A stretch of 64,000 nt of DNA from an uncultured Eubacteriales bacterium (GTDB lineage: Bacteria > Bacillota > Clostridia > Lachnospirales > Lachnospiraceae), in the NCBI GenBank assembly GCA_900316115.1, contig ONBN01000004.1:1-64000 (forward strand), in the 5' to 3' direction. The position numbers were made by a program, and so were the translations under genes. Position 1 is the first letter of the stretch. Each line of letters opens with the position of its first letter. Below are positions 1 to 8,081 of the stretch, piece by piece. The notes beneath the pieces were generated by a model that saw only the letters and a program-made list of their open reading frames with translations, did no database searches and had not been told where the DNA came from.

Positions 1-55
1 TTTTCTATTCACTTAACAGATGAAATGCGATAAACAGCTTAAATACAGTAACTAT

Positions 56-128
56 GTGGCTTGCAGCCACTTTCACGATTATGTCGTGAATAATTCAGGA
101 TAAAAATTCAATATTGTTCATTTTATCC
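56..128. other. Run of three short hairpins at the left edge
   Basis: Three inverted repeats follow one another: GTGGC/GCCAC at 56-70, TTCACGA/TCGTGAA at 72-90 and GGATAAAA/TTTTATCC at 98-128. None has a clear U-run typical of a terminator. They could be the 3' end of a transcript starting outside the window. Bases 1-174 hold no credible coding sequence. Confidence 0.3.
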
Positions 129-174
129 ATAATAATCAGCTCTTTTTTCAGCGTTTTCACCTCTTAAAAAGGAA

Positions 175-203
175 TTGAAACAAATTTTTTCCTGTGCTAT
201 GAT
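175..203 (+). promoter_or_regulatory. Sigma-A promoter for the small membrane protein gene
   Basis: TTGAAA at 175-180 and TATGAT at 198-203 are separated by exactly 17 bases. Transcription would begin near 210, about 30 bases before the ATG at 241. This rules out an in-frame TTG at 175 as the start codon, because it is the -35 box itself. Confidence 0.7.
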
Positions 204-240
204 ATACGGGGCAATTTTTTCGGATACAGAGGTGGACTCA

Positions 241-642
241 ATGAACAGACAGATAACCATAAAAAACTTCATATGTTTTACACTGGGGATCATTATGGTC
301 ATTGCAGGGGCATACTTTGCAGATGTGCAGGCAGAAGCGATTGTGCGTCTGGAACAGAACCCGGCATCCGTTTCACTGGTGCCGCCGGAACTGTCAAGGA
401 GTACACAGGATACCGCAGAAGAGCTTTCCGGTCTGCGGGAAACATGTGAATCCCTGGAGGAGGCAAGACGCTATCTGCAAAAAAACGGCATCACAGTCTG
501 TCTGATCGTTCTGGCAGCGGCCTGTTTTTTTACATGTTTTCAGTATATGGAAAAGAAAAGACGGTTCTGCATTCTCTGCAATGCAGGAGGGCGAAGCCAG
601 ATCATAAGATATATACATCAGCAGGATGGAAGGAAGCACTGA
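241..642 (+). CDS. Small two-helix membrane protein of unknown function
   Basis: I do not recognise a family. The 133-residue product has a hydrophobic segment at about residues 9-29, an extracytoplasmic stretch of about 55 residues rich in Glu and Ser, and a second hydrophobic segment at about 85-103. A basic tail follows with a CILC pair and several Arg and His. The ATG at 241 was chosen because GAGGTGG lies five bases upstream and a 17-bp-spaced promoter sits at 175-203. The gene is about 60 bp ahead of the permease gene and may be cotranscribed with it. The loop between two helices resembles a small sensor or accessory subunit, but nothing in the sequence proves that. Confidence 0.6.
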   Translation: MNRQITIKNFICFTLGIIMVIAGAYFADVQAEAIVRLEQNPASVSLVPPELSRSTQDTAEELSGLRETCESLEEARRYLQKNGITVCLIVLAAACFFTCFQYMEKKRRFCILCNAGGRSQIIRYIHQQDGRKH

Positions 643-703
643 TCTTCTGTATACGGAAAAAGGATAAATATATCCAAGATACATATATGGAGGAAAAGAG
701 AGA

Positions 704-2059
704 ATGATAGCAGAGATATTGGCTGTAATAATTTTCCTGGCAATGTTCATTTTAATTATTACAGAAGTTTGGGAAAGACACATCGTGACGTTGGGATGTG
801 CACTTCTTACCCTGGTGGTTATTTTTGGTATCTGCATGCACAGTCCAAGTGCGATTATGGATACCTTGAATCTGAAAACATTTTTCACAGCAGAGTTCTG
901 GCATACCACTGGACAGGCAAGTGAATCATCCGGTGGTATTAACTGGGAAACCATCGTATTTATTGCCGGAATGATGATCATGGTGGAAGGTATGGCCAAA
1001 TCCGGATTTTTCCGCTGGCTGTGTATGAAGATCGCAAAGATGGTCAAATATCAGATTATCCCCATCTTTATCACATTTATGGTACTTTCCTTTGTACTTG
1101 CAATGTTTATCGACAGTATTACCGTTATCCTGTTCCTGGCAGCAGTTACGGTAGAGTTATCTCAGCTGTTGAAGTTTAATCCTGTGCCAATGATCCTGTC
1201 TGAGATTTTCTGTGCAAATCTTGGTGGATCGGCTACTATGTGCGGAGATCCGCCAAATATTATCATCGGAACATCCCTTGGAATGTCATTTTCCGACTTT
1301 GTTACCAATACTGGTCTGATCGCAATTGTATGTCTTGTTGCAGTTGTAATTTATTTCTATCTGGTATTCAGAAAGGAACTTACAGCCAATACAGCTACAA
1401 AGAATCCGGCAGATTATCCGGATCCTTCAGAGGCAATCACCAGCAAAAGCGGATTTGTGATCAGCTGGATTATTTTCCTGTGTGCCGTGGTTCTTCTGGT
1501 AACACATTCCCAGACTGGACTTACAGTATCCTGCATCGGAGTTTTCATTGCAGCACTTACATTGATCACTGCAGGAAAAGATGCTATTGAACTTCTGAAA
1601 AAAGTGGATTATAAAACGCTTCTGTTCTTTGTAGGCCTGTTTGTTGTAGTAGGTGGTCTGGAAAAGACTGGGATCCTTACACTGCTGGCTGGATTTATCG
1701 GAACTGTCAGCGGTGGAAATCTGAAGGTTATGATCGCAATCATTATCTGGGTATCTGCAGTTGCAAGTGCATTTATTGACAATATTCCATTTGCTGCTAC
1801 CATGATCCCGGTGATCAACAGCCTGTCAGCTGCACAGGGCGTTGACATTTCCATTCTTGCATGGGCGCTTGCTATGGGAACTGATATTGGTGGAAGTGCA
1901 ACACCTATCGGAGCATCTGCCAATGTTGTGGGTATTGCCACAGCAGCCAAGAGCGGACACATGATCAAATGGGGAAGATATTGCAAGTCCATGGCTCCGG
2001 CCACAATCCTTGTGATTCTGATCTCCATGGTTATGATATATGTACGTTATTTACCGTGA
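704..2059 (+). CDS. Ion transporter superfamily permease (ArsB/NhaD/CitM-like)
   Basis: This 451-residue polytopic membrane protein has two inverted-repeat signature loops, GGSATMCGDPPNIIIG (about 177-192) and DIGGSATPIGASANVVG (about 394-410). These are typical of the ArsB/NhaD/DASS group of sodium- or proton-coupled anion transporters. About eleven or twelve hydrophobic segments can be counted. The family moves arsenite, Na+/H+, citrate or related anions, and the substrate cannot be read here. GGAGG lies eleven bases before the ATG at 704. The gene ends close to the next coding sequence, so the two are probably one transcript and the kinase-like partner may reflect regulation of the permease. 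Confidence 0.85.
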   Translation: MIAEILAVIIFLAMFILIITEVWERHIVTLGCALLTLVVIFGICMHSPSAIMDTLNLKTFFTAEFWHTTGQASESSGGINWETIVFIAGMMIMVEGMAKSGFFRWLCMKIAKMVKYQIIPIFITFMVLSFVLAMFIDSITVILFLAAVTVELSQLLKFNPVPMILSEIFCANLGGSATMCGDPPNIIIGTSLGMSFSDFVTNTGLIAIVCLVAVVIYFYLVFRKELTANTATKNPADYPDPSEAITSKSGFVISWIIFLCAVVLLVTHSQTGLTVSCIGVFIAALTLITAGKDAIELLKKVDYKTLLFFVGLFVVVGGLEKTGILTLLAGFIGTVSGGNLKVMIAIIIWVSAVASAFIDNIPFAATMIPVINSLSAAQGVDISILAWALAMGTDIGGSATPIGASANVVGIATAAKSGHMIKWGRYCKSMAPATILVILISMVMIYVRYLP

Positions 2060-2075
2060 TGGGAGGGAAATGAAG

Positions 2076-2675
2076 ATGAAGCAGTTAATTATTTCAATCG
2101 GACGAGAGTTCGGAAGTGCAGGACATGAGATCGCAGAGCGTCTGGCAAAGCGTTATGGCCTGCCGCTGTATGACCACAATCTTCTGGATGAAGTGGCTGC
2201 CAGCCATAATCTGGACAGCCATGAGCTGCAGGAATATGATGAGATGAAGCACAACAAGTTCCTGTATCGTTCTGTAAACGGAATGAGCAGTTCACCGGCA
2301 GACAATGTGGCAAACATGCAGTTTAACTTCATTCGGGATAAAGCAGAGAAAGGCCAGTCTTTTGTGATCGTAGGCCGTTGCTCTGAAACGATCCTGAAAG
2401 ATTTTGAAGGACTTGTTTCTGTATTTATCATTGGTGACATGGACAGCAAGGTGGCCCGTGTACAGCGTCTTTACGGAAAAAGCGAGAAAGAGGCTGAAAG
2501 ATTCATCAGAGAAAAAGACAGAAAGAGAAAGAAATATCATGACAGCCATTGTAAATCAAAATGGTCAGATTCCCATACTTACGACCTGAGCCTGAACAGC
2601 AGTAAGCTAGGCCTCGAAGGAAGTGTGGATTTCCTGGCAGATTACATTGACAGACGCATGAAAGGTACAAAATAA
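2076..2675 (+). CDS. Cytidylate kinase-like family protein
   Basis: The 199-residue product begins with ISIGREFGSAG, the P-loop form of the cytidylate-kinase-like family (AAA_26/Cytidylate_kin2). Arg-rich lid-type sequence follows (REKDRKRKKYHD, about residues 143-154). These proteins are annotated as nucleoside monophosphate kinase-like, but most have no proven substrate, and housekeeping Cmk is usually a different, longer protein. The ATG at 2076 was preferred because GGGAGGG at 2061-2067 is eight bases upstream. The ATG at 2070 is only two bases from it, and the in-frame ATG at 2040 lies inside the permease gene. It follows the permease by 16 bases, which indicates coupling. Confidence 0.75.
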   Translation: MKQLIISIGREFGSAGHEIAERLAKRYGLPLYDHNLLDEVAASHNLDSHELQEYDEMKHNKFLYRSVNGMSSSPADNVANMQFNFIRDKAEKGQSFVIVGRCSETILKDFEGLVSVFIIGDMDSKVARVQRLYGKSEKEAERFIREKDRKRKKYHDSHCKSKWSDSHTYDLSLNSSKLGLEGSVDFLADYIDRRMKGTK

Positions 2676-2724
2676 ACCTTAAACAATAAAAGTAATTAAC
2701 CAAAAAAATGCCAATCACGAAATG

Positions 2725-2752
2725 GCGCAGTCTTAAAAGGCTGCGCTATTTT
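2725..2752 (+). terminator. Terminator after the permease/kinase-like pair
   Basis: GCGCAG at 2725-2730 pairs with CTGCGC at 2741-2746 around a ten-base loop and is followed by a short U-rich run. It lies about 50 bases after the stop codon. Confidence 0.6.
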
Positions 2753-2780
2753 CATGGAAACAGATGGTACAGTCAAATCT

Positions 2781-3151
2781 CATTTGACAAATTTTATAAT
2801 TATTTTGTTCAGGTTGCATTATGTAGTAGAAAAGATATGTTTATATATCAGGGCTTTGTTTTCGGATTTCTCCCGCACGCTTATTATCTCCAAGATTTGC
2901 CACCTCCAGAATCCAGCCGCTTCGCGTCTGTCGTGCTTCGCACTTTTGATTCTGTCAGTGATGCGCCGGTAAAAGTAAATACTCACTTCGTTCGTGCTTC
3001 CTTTTACCTTGTACGCATCAAACTCGCTTCGCTCAGACAATGCAAATCTTGGAGAAGCTAGCGCAGTCGAAATCTACGAAAGCCTCGCATGATATATAAC
3101 CAAGATCTTTTCTACTACAATGCAACGGAAATTATTGCAAATTTGTCAATG
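2781..3151. repeat. Dispersed repeat copy A: 370-bp element with inverted ends
   Basis: The ends CATTTGACAAATT (2781-2793) and AATTTGTCAATG (3140-3151) are inverted. A second nested pair surrounds them inward (TGTAGTAGAAAAGAT near 2822 and ATCTTTTCTACTACA near 3105), and a perfect 14-bp internal pair lies at 2887-2900 and 3042-3055. The core at about 2824-2891 is the reverse complement of cores at 4132-4207 and 32938-33000. It encodes no transposase. It fits a non-autonomous MITE-like element or a large palindromic intergenic repeat. It occupies most of the 595-base gap between 2676 and 3270, and small reading frames inside it are not credible genes. Confidence 0.7.
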
Positions 3152-3176
3152 ATTATTTTGCTATATTGATACAGAT

Positions 3177-3223
3177 AAGCTGTAAAAATTCACGTTGAAT
3201 TTTACAGCTTTTTTGCGTATAAT
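3177..3223 (+). promoter_or_regulatory. Toxin-antitoxin promoter with overlapping palindromic operator
   Basis: TTGAAT at 3195-3200 and TATAAT at 3218-3223 are separated by 17 bases. A near-perfect inverted repeat (arms AAGCTGTAAAAATTCA and TGAATTTTACAGCTT, 3177-3210) covers the -35 box. Antitoxin or toxin-antitoxin complexes usually autorepress at such palindromes. The right arm is followed by TTTTTT, so the same sequence could also terminate incoming transcription. Confidence 0.65.
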
Positions 3224-3270
3224 AAAAACAACAGCAATAATATGGAATCAATGGAAGGAGCTGAAAGAAT

Positions 3271-3519
3271 ATGGCAAATATTTTACCAGTGTCTGATTTG
3301 AGAAACTATAATGAAGTTTTGAAAAACTGTCATAAAGGAGAACCAGTGTATCTGACCAAGAATGGCAGAGGACGTTTTGTAGTTATGGATATTGAAGATT
3401 ATGAGCGTGACCGCGCAGAAAAAAAGCTTCTGATGAAGCTGCAGGAGGCGGAAGACGTTGTGAAAGACGGTGAAGGTTGGCTGGAACTGGACGAATTGAA
3501 AGCGCTTATGGGGGAATAA
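3271..3519 (+). CDS. Phd/YefM-type antitoxin
   Basis: The 82-residue protein opens with an ILPVSDLRNY motif, then GEPVYLTKNGRGRFVVMDIEDYE, the DNA-binding N-terminal fold of Phd/YefM antitoxins (about residues 3-45). The acidic C-terminal half (EAEDVVKDGEGWLELDELKAL) would wrap the toxin. It would neutralise the downstream ParE-like toxin and repress its own promoter at the palindrome covering 3177-3210. The ribosome site AGGAGC lies about ten bases upstream. Stop and toxin start are one base apart, so translation is coupled. Flanking copies of a dispersed repeat suggest a mobile or recently rearranged locus. Confidence 0.85.
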   Translation: MANILPVSDLRNYNEVLKNCHKGEPVYLTKNGRGRFVVMDIEDYERDRAEKKLLMKLQEAEDVVKDGEGWLELDELKALMGE

Positions 3520-3520
3520 G

Positions 3521-3820
3521 ATGTTAAAATTGCGGATCAATCCGATTGTTGCAAAGGATCTTAAGGATATCCGGGATTATATTGCCGAAGATAGTGAAGA
3601 ATATGCCGTAAAGACTATAAAGGAAATTTATGGTAAATTTGAAAATCTTCAGATGTTTCCAGGAATGGGGGCAGATCTTTCAAAAAGGGTCAGTTTTCGG
3701 ACAGATTATAAATATGCAATATGGGAAGATTATGTAATTATTTACAAGGTAGTAAAGGAGTATGTAGAGATTTATCGTGTGATTAATCGGTATCAAGACA
3801 TTACGAAAATCTTTGATTGA
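3521..3820 (+). CDS. RelE/ParE-family toxin
   Basis: The 99-residue protein matches the RelE/ParE fold. It begins KLRINPIVAKDLKDIRDYIAEDSEEYAVKTI (N-terminal helices) and has the typical end YKYAIWEDYVIIYKVVKEYVEIYRVINRYQDI. ParE members poison DNA gyrase and RelE members cut ribosome-bound mRNA. The long helical N-terminus and the lack of an obvious RelE catalytic set favour ParE, though not decisively. The start codon follows the antitoxin stop by one base, which keeps the two in ratio. A hairpin terminator follows immediately. Confidence 0.85.
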   Translation: MLKLRINPIVAKDLKDIRDYIAEDSEEYAVKTIKEIYGKFENLQMFPGMGADLSKRVSFRTDYKYAIWEDYVIIYKVVKEYVEIYRVINRYQDITKIFD

Positions 3821-3838
3821 TAACAGAATTTTGTATAT

Positions 3839-3889
3839 ATCCTCTTTGATTGATGTTGAAACAAATATCAAGCTAAGAGGATTTTTTTG
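3839..3889 (+). terminator. Terminator of the toxin-antitoxin operon
   Basis: ATCCTCTTTGAT near 3840 pairs with ATCA and AAGAGGAT near 3868-3882, followed by seven T residues. It lies just after the toxin stop codon. Confidence 0.7.
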
Positions 3890-3964
3890 AGTAAAGAAAA
3901 ATGTAAAGCAGCTATTAGAAGCTTATATAAAGAGCAACAGATGAACTCTTTCTAAGGTTAGGGC

Positions 3965-4024
3965 TTGACAACATACCTGGAATTGGATAAATATAGATAT
4001 AAGATAATCAGGAAAGCACTTTCC
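3965..4024 (+). promoter_or_regulatory. Possible promoter and LacI-type operator upstream of the YesL gene
   Basis: TTGACA at 3965-3970 is a full -35 box with a poor -10 candidate (TAAATA, 3988-3993). About 20 bases further on, GGAAAGCACTTTCC (4011-4024) is palindromic and resembles the better LacI-type palindrome at 6451-6468. The site would suit the LacI protein encoded at 5287. The 5' leader to the YesL gene would be almost 290 bases and would contain a repeat element. Confidence 0.4.
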
Positions 4025-4087
4025 TACTTTGCTATCACACCCATTACGAAAAAAGTTCACCCAGGAAAATACACAAGATACGGAAAG

Positions 4088-4239
4088 AATAAATATTGAC
4101 AAAACAGTTGAATTGCAGTGGTTGCATGACAGAGATAATAAGCGCAGGGGAGAAATCCGAAAACGAAGCCCTGATATAGAAACATATCTTTTCTGCACGA
4201 TGCATTTCAAGTAAAAAACGAGTTTTGTCAATGTTTATT
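4088..4239. repeat. Dispersed repeat copy B: 152-bp MITE-like element
   Basis: The terminal inverted repeats of 18 bases (4088-4105 and 4222-4239) match at 17 positions and contain TTGACAAAAC. The core at 4132-4207 is shared with copy A (reverse orientation) and copy C. There is no open reading frame of its own. It fills much of the 464-base gap between the toxin and the YesL gene and ends about 45 bases before the YesL start. Confidence 0.7.
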
Positions 4240-4284
4240 GCTTCCGTATCCCCCAATACACAAGAAAGACAAGAGGAAAAGGCA

Positions 4285-4938
4285 ATGAAACGATTTTTTG
4301 GTACAGACTCCCCATTGTTCAGATTTATGACCATTCTTCTGGAACTGGCAGAAATCAACCTGCTCTTTATTCTATGCTCAGTTCCAATTGTGACCATAGG
4401 AGCATCTTACGCAGCCATGACAGACAGCATGAATGAAATGCATGTCCACGGTGAAGGCTGCTTCAGCGCAAAACGGTTTTTCCAGGTGTTCAAAAAGAGC
4501 CTGAAACCAATGATTCCCATCGGAATAGTGATCCTGGCCTGTTGTGTCGGGCTTGGCTTTGCCTCAAATTATGTATTACAAACCATGGAAGGAACGAGCC
4601 GAATCCTTTTCTGCGGAATTTATGTGGTATTGTTCCTGATCCTGTCCGGTATCTTTCAGTATTCAGCATTTATTGCAGCCAAAACAGAAAAGTGGAATAA
4701 GGACTATCTGAAAAACAGTTTTCTGCTGGCACTGGCCAAATTTCCACTGGTGATCCTGACCACACTTCTCAGTGCATCTGTTCTTTCCGTACTGATGATG
4801 TCTGTATCGCTTATGTTTCATATGCTGCCTGTGATTTTCCTGTTCTGGTTTTCCTGCCCGGCTTATGTGTGTGTAGGGCTGCACAGGAAGGCCTTGAAAC
4901 CACTTCTTCCGGAACTGTTCAGCGAGGAAGAAGAATGA
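4285..4938 (+). CDS. YesL-like membrane protein (DUF624)
   Basis: The 217-residue product has the DUF624/YesL start (FFGTDSPLFRFMTILLELAEINLLFILCS) and four or five hydrophobic segments (about residues 17-40, 78-98, 105-130, 150-175, 177-200). YesL proteins are found beside carbohydrate ABC transporter genes in Firmicutes, but no molecular role is established. The ATG at 4285 is taken because AGAGGAAAAGG precedes it. A longer in-frame TTG at 4225 would start inside the right end of the repeat. Its place ahead of a LacI regulator and a CUT1 transporter fits a sugar-uptake accessory role. Confidence 0.75.
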   Translation: MKRFFGTDSPLFRFMTILLELAEINLLFILCSVPIVTIGASYAAMTDSMNEMHVHGEGCFSAKRFFQVFKKSLKPMIPIGIVILACCVGLGFASNYVLQTMEGTSRILFCGIYVVLFLILSGIFQYSAFIAAKTEKWNKDYLKNSFLLALAKFPLVILTTLLSASVLSVLMMSVSLMFHMLPVIFLFWFSCPAYVCVGLHRKALKPLLPELFSEEEE

Positions 4939-5213
4939 GAAACAGGAGCATGAAGTAAGGGCGGATAACAGAAACATAAAGCAGGAATACAAAGCAGAAA
5001 TACAAAGCAAGCACAGAACTAAAGCATAGGATAAGTGCAAAAAACATGTACAAAAAATAAGAGCAGAAGTGTACAGAAAAACATAGAGGAAACAGTGAAG
5101 AAAACGCTTACCTAAAACGGCCGGAAAAGCCGAAAAAGTGTCCAAAAACAAACATTCAAAACTATGCATAGTGACGAAAATGGTCAGAATACAAAGAAAA
5201 TCTTAGAATATTA

Positions 5214-5242
5214 TTGACAGAAACGGGAAAGAGTGATAACTT
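5214..5242 (+). promoter_or_regulatory. Probable promoter of the LacI gene
   Basis: TTGACA at 5214-5219 with TAACTT at 5237-5242 at 17-base spacing. The rest of the 348-base gap (4939-5286) is A-rich, with a short direct repeat of AATACAAAGCA near 4990-5010 and an AACGCTTACC half-site near 5104 that resembles half of the 6451 operator. I see no gene in it. Confidence 0.5.
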
Positions 5243-5286
5243 CTTGATTAAGGAAAGGGCTTTCCTGATAAGCGGAGGAATAAAGC

Positions 5287-6303
5287 ATGGCAGTTACGAT
5301 TGAAGACATTGCGAATGAAGCAAAGGTTTCCATCGCTACCGTATCACGAGTGATCAACGATACAAAGGCGGTAAGCCCGGAACTTAAACAAAGGGTTCTG
5401 GATGCAATAGAAAGAAACCGGTTTAAGCCCAACACATTTGCGAAAGGGCTGGCAACGGACAAATCCAATATCATCGGTGTGATAGTAAGGGACGTTTCCA
5501 ATTCGGTTATTTCTACCAGCATTAAAGGGATCAACAGTGTCTGTCAGAAGAAAGGCTTTACAGTAATGATCTGTGAGTCTGACGGAGACAGAAAGAAAGA
5601 GAAGATGCTGCTTGAGAGAATGCAGGAGCAGAGAGCATCCGGAGTGCTGCTGGCAGGTGTGAACATTGACAGCGACCGTGTGAAGTGGATGCTGGGTCTG
5701 GATTTCCCTGTAGTATTACTTACACAGCAGGCTTCTGACGGAGAGACAAAGATCAATACAGTGATCCATGACAATAAGAAAGCTGTGATCGATGCGGTAG
5801 AGTTTCTGGTAGCCAACGGGCATGAGCGGATCGCTTATATCAGCGGCCCACAGGAGGATTATTCCTCAGGTGCATTAAGGCTTCAGGGCTTTCGCGAGGC
5901 AGTGGAGAGGTTCGGACTTGAGATTCCGGAGTCTTACATTACCATCGGCGATTTCTCCTACGACAGTGGAGTAAAGGCCATGCAGCGGATTTATGAGGAG
6001 AGCGTGGTACTTCCTACAGCAGTACTTGCCTGCTGTGATATGACAGCGGTAGGCGCCCAGGCATGCATTGCCAAGTTTGGTATGAACGTGCCGGAGGACA
6101 TATCCGTTATGGGAATTGATGATTCCGAAGTATCCATGTATGTAACACCTGCATTATCTACTGTGCGGATTCCTTATTATGACGAGGGAAAGAAAGCTGC
6201 CGAGGAGTTGTTTGAACTGATCGAGAGTGAGGAGAAGACCACCGAGAAGCTTACATATGTTCCTCACAAGATCATCCGCAGATTCAGCGTTAAGAAGATT
6301 TAA
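5287..6303 (+). CDS. LacI-family transcriptional regulator (operon 1)
   Basis: The 338-residue protein starts with a classic LacI helix-turn-helix and hinge: VTIEDIANEAKVSIATVSRVIN (residues 3-24), then KPNTFAKGLA. The rest is a type I periplasmic-binding-protein fold (GVIVRDVSNS near residue 65, PEDISVMGIDDSE near 274-286) that would bind the inducing sugar. RBS GGAGGA lies before the ATG at 5287. Its likely targets are the palindromes at 6451-6468 (binding-protein gene) and perhaps 4011-4024. Its position between the YesL gene and the transporter supports local control of the oligosaccharide operon. Confidence 0.9.
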   Translation: MAVTIEDIANEAKVSIATVSRVINDTKAVSPELKQRVLDAIERNRFKPNTFAKGLATDKSNIIGVIVRDVSNSVISTSIKGINSVCQKKGFTVMICESDGDRKKEKMLLERMQEQRASGVLLAGVNIDSDRVKWMLGLDFPVVLLTQQASDGETKINTVIHDNKKAVIDAVEFLVANGHERIAYISGPQEDYSSGALRLQGFREAVERFGLEIPESYITIGDFSYDSGVKAMQRIYEESVVLPTAVLACCDMTAVGAQACIAKFGMNVPEDISVMGIDDSEVSMYVTPALSTVRIPYYDEGKKAAEELFELIESEEKTTEKLTYVPHKIIRRFSVKKI

Positions 6304-6450
6304 TGATACAGGATCGTGAGAATATAAGCATGAAACGGTCTGCTGGTATCATGTTCATAACAATATAGAAAGTTTTGTTCATTTCTGATGAGCACAGGCG
6401 TCCTGCTTTGTAACATCAGCTGTTATCAGGCAGGATACTTTTTCAGGAAG

Positions 6451-6468
6451 TGGGTAAGCGCTTTCCCA
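6451..6468. promoter_or_regulatory. LacI-type operator upstream of operon 1
   Basis: TGGGTAAGCGCTTTCCCA is an 18-base palindrome with a single mismatched pair and a central CG, the usual form of LacI/GalR-family operators. It resembles a catabolite (cre) box only loosely. I could not identify a convincing -35/-10 pair in the rest of the 337-base gap (6304-6640). The operator sits 173 bases before the binding-protein start. Confidence 0.6.
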
Positions 6469-6640
6469 TAGGAAAATTGCGGCCTTTTTCAGGAAAATAA
6501 CTGCTCAGGAAGAATACTTCAGGTTCCATTAAAAGCTTATATTTTAAAAGGGTACATGAATCTGAAAGCATTTTAATTAATAAGAAACTGTTCCCGAAAG
6601 GGTACAAGATAAAAAATCATATATCTAAGGAGGATATAAC

Positions 6641-7927
6641 ATGAAGAAAACAATGTTACGAAGAGCCACAGCACTTGGCGTAATCGCAGCCATGACTGCA
6701 TCTCAGTCTGCTTTCGTCTTTGCAGATGAGGAAAATGCATCCGGTGACAAGATTACACTGACTTTTGCTTTTGATGAGGGTGTTGGCGAACCTACTGAAG
6801 AAGCAATCAAGGCATTCAACGAGAGCCAGGACAAAATCGAGGTTCAGTCCTATCATCTTCCACAGGACGCAAACAACCTTCATGATGATTTTGTAAACAA
6901 GATGGTATCTGAGGATACAAGCATTGATGTTATGGCACTTGATGTTGTTTACGTAGCAGAGTTTGCATCCGCTGGATGGGTTGAGGCACTTGATGATCTG
7001 TACACAGATGATGAGCTGAGCGCATACCTGGATGGTACAGTAGAAGGTGCTAAATACGATGGCAAGCTTTATGCAGCTCCATGGTTCACAAATGCATCTG
7101 CACTGTTCTATCGTACAGACGTACTTGAGGATCTGGGAATCACAGAAGTTCCTACCACATATCAGGGATGGATCGACGTATTTGATCAGCTTGGCGAGGA
7201 TTCCGGTATTGACTATGCATTCTGCTATCAGGGATCTCAGAGCGAGGCTATGGTTTGCAACTGGGTTGAGTTCCTTGCTTCCTTCGGCGCAAGCGTACTT
7301 GACGAGGATGGAAACCCAACATGCAACACTCAGGAAGCAATCGACGCTACACAGCTGATGCATGATTACATTGGAACATATGCTCCAGAAGGAACAACCA
7401 CATATGCTGAGACAGAGTCACAGCAGGTATTCCAGGAGGGCAAAGCTCTTACATGCCGTACATGGTCCGGTACATGGAACACATTCAACGATGCAGAGCA
7501 GTCTGACGTTGCAGGAAAAGTTGGTATGACAATGCTTCCTGTATACAAAGAAGGCGATACAGCACACAGCTGCCTTGGCGGTCTTGATCTTGCTGTAAAT
7601 ACATACATCGACGACGAGCACAAAGAAGCTGCTAAGACATTCATCAAATGGTTATCTTCTGAGGAAGAAGAGAAAGCATTCTGCCTCAGCTCTTCTCAGC
7701 CGCCGACAGTAAAAGCTGTTTACTCTGATGCAGATGTACTTGAGCAGATCCCATTCTACACAGATTTCTATTCAATCATCGAGAATGGTAAAGGACGTCC
7801 ATCTTCTCCAGATTACTCCTTATTATCTGATGCAATCCAGAGAAACGTACATTCAGCTCTGACTGGAGAGACACCTGTAGAAGACGCATTAAACGCACTT
7901 CAGGAAGAGGCAGAAGGACTTCAGTAA
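6641..7927 (+). CDS. ABC sugar transporter extracellular binding protein (CUT1 type)
   Basis: The 428-residue family 1 solute-binding protein begins with a basic n-region and hydrophobic core, ending FVFADEE near residue 30. No cysteine is present, so signal peptidase I rather than lipoprotein processing is expected. The mature part starts with KITLTFAFDEGVGEPTEEAIKAFNESQDKIEV and has many aromatic residues (WFTNASALFY, WSGTWNTF) typical of carbohydrate binding. AAGGAGGATATAAC precedes the ATG. It feeds the two permeases that follow. The GH13 enzyme in the operon suggests an alpha-glucoside such as sucrose or a malto-oligosaccharide, but specificity is inferred. Confidence 0.88.
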   Translation: MKKTMLRRATALGVIAAMTASQSAFVFADEENASGDKITLTFAFDEGVGEPTEEAIKAFNESQDKIEVQSYHLPQDANNLHDDFVNKMVSEDTSIDVMALDVVYVAEFASAGWVEALDDLYTDDELSAYLDGTVEGAKYDGKLYAAPWFTNASALFYRTDVLEDLGITEVPTTYQGWIDVFDQLGEDSGIDYAFCYQGSQSEAMVCNWVEFLASFGASVLDEDGNPTCNTQEAIDATQLMHDYIGTYAPEGTTTYAETESQQVFQEGKALTCRTWSGTWNTFNDAEQSDVAGKVGMTMLPVYKEGDTAHSCLGGLDLAVNTYIDDEHKEAAKTFIKWLSSEEEEKAFCLSSSQPPTVKAVYSDADVLEQIPFYTDFYSIIENGKGRPSSPDYSLLSDAIQRNVHSALTGETPVEDALNALQEEAEGLQ

Positions 7928-7975
7928 TTAAAGAAGTCTGACCGGAAAGTAGTTTTTGGAAGATAGTTATTACCG

Positions 7976-8049
7976 GGGCTGCTGCACTAAATACGCACTT
8001 GTGAATAAACAGCATATTTATTCACAGCGGCTGTTTATTGCGGCAGCCC
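7976..8049 (+). other. Nested stem-loops between binding-protein and permease genes
   Basis: An outer stem GGGCTGCTGC (7976-7985) with GCGGCAGCCC (8040-8049) encloses a perfect inner stem GTGAATAAA (8001-8009) with TTTATTCAC (8017-8025). There is no long U-run. Such structures after binding-protein genes often protect the 3' end and let fewer ribosomes or polymerases reach the permease genes, so the binding protein is made in excess. Confidence 0.55.
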
Positions 8050-8081
8050 TGTTTTGAGACAGGCAATGGAGGAATAAAACC

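Noticed and set aside
175..240. TTG start at 175 for the first gene
   Set aside because: The TTG is the -35 box of a 17-base-spaced promoter. The ATG at 241 has a good ribosome site.
2819..3040. Small frame inside repeat copy A, starting MSERSEFDAYK
   Set aside because: This translation comes from the repeat itself. It has no ribosome site and lies within an inverted-repeat element, so it is a spurious frame.
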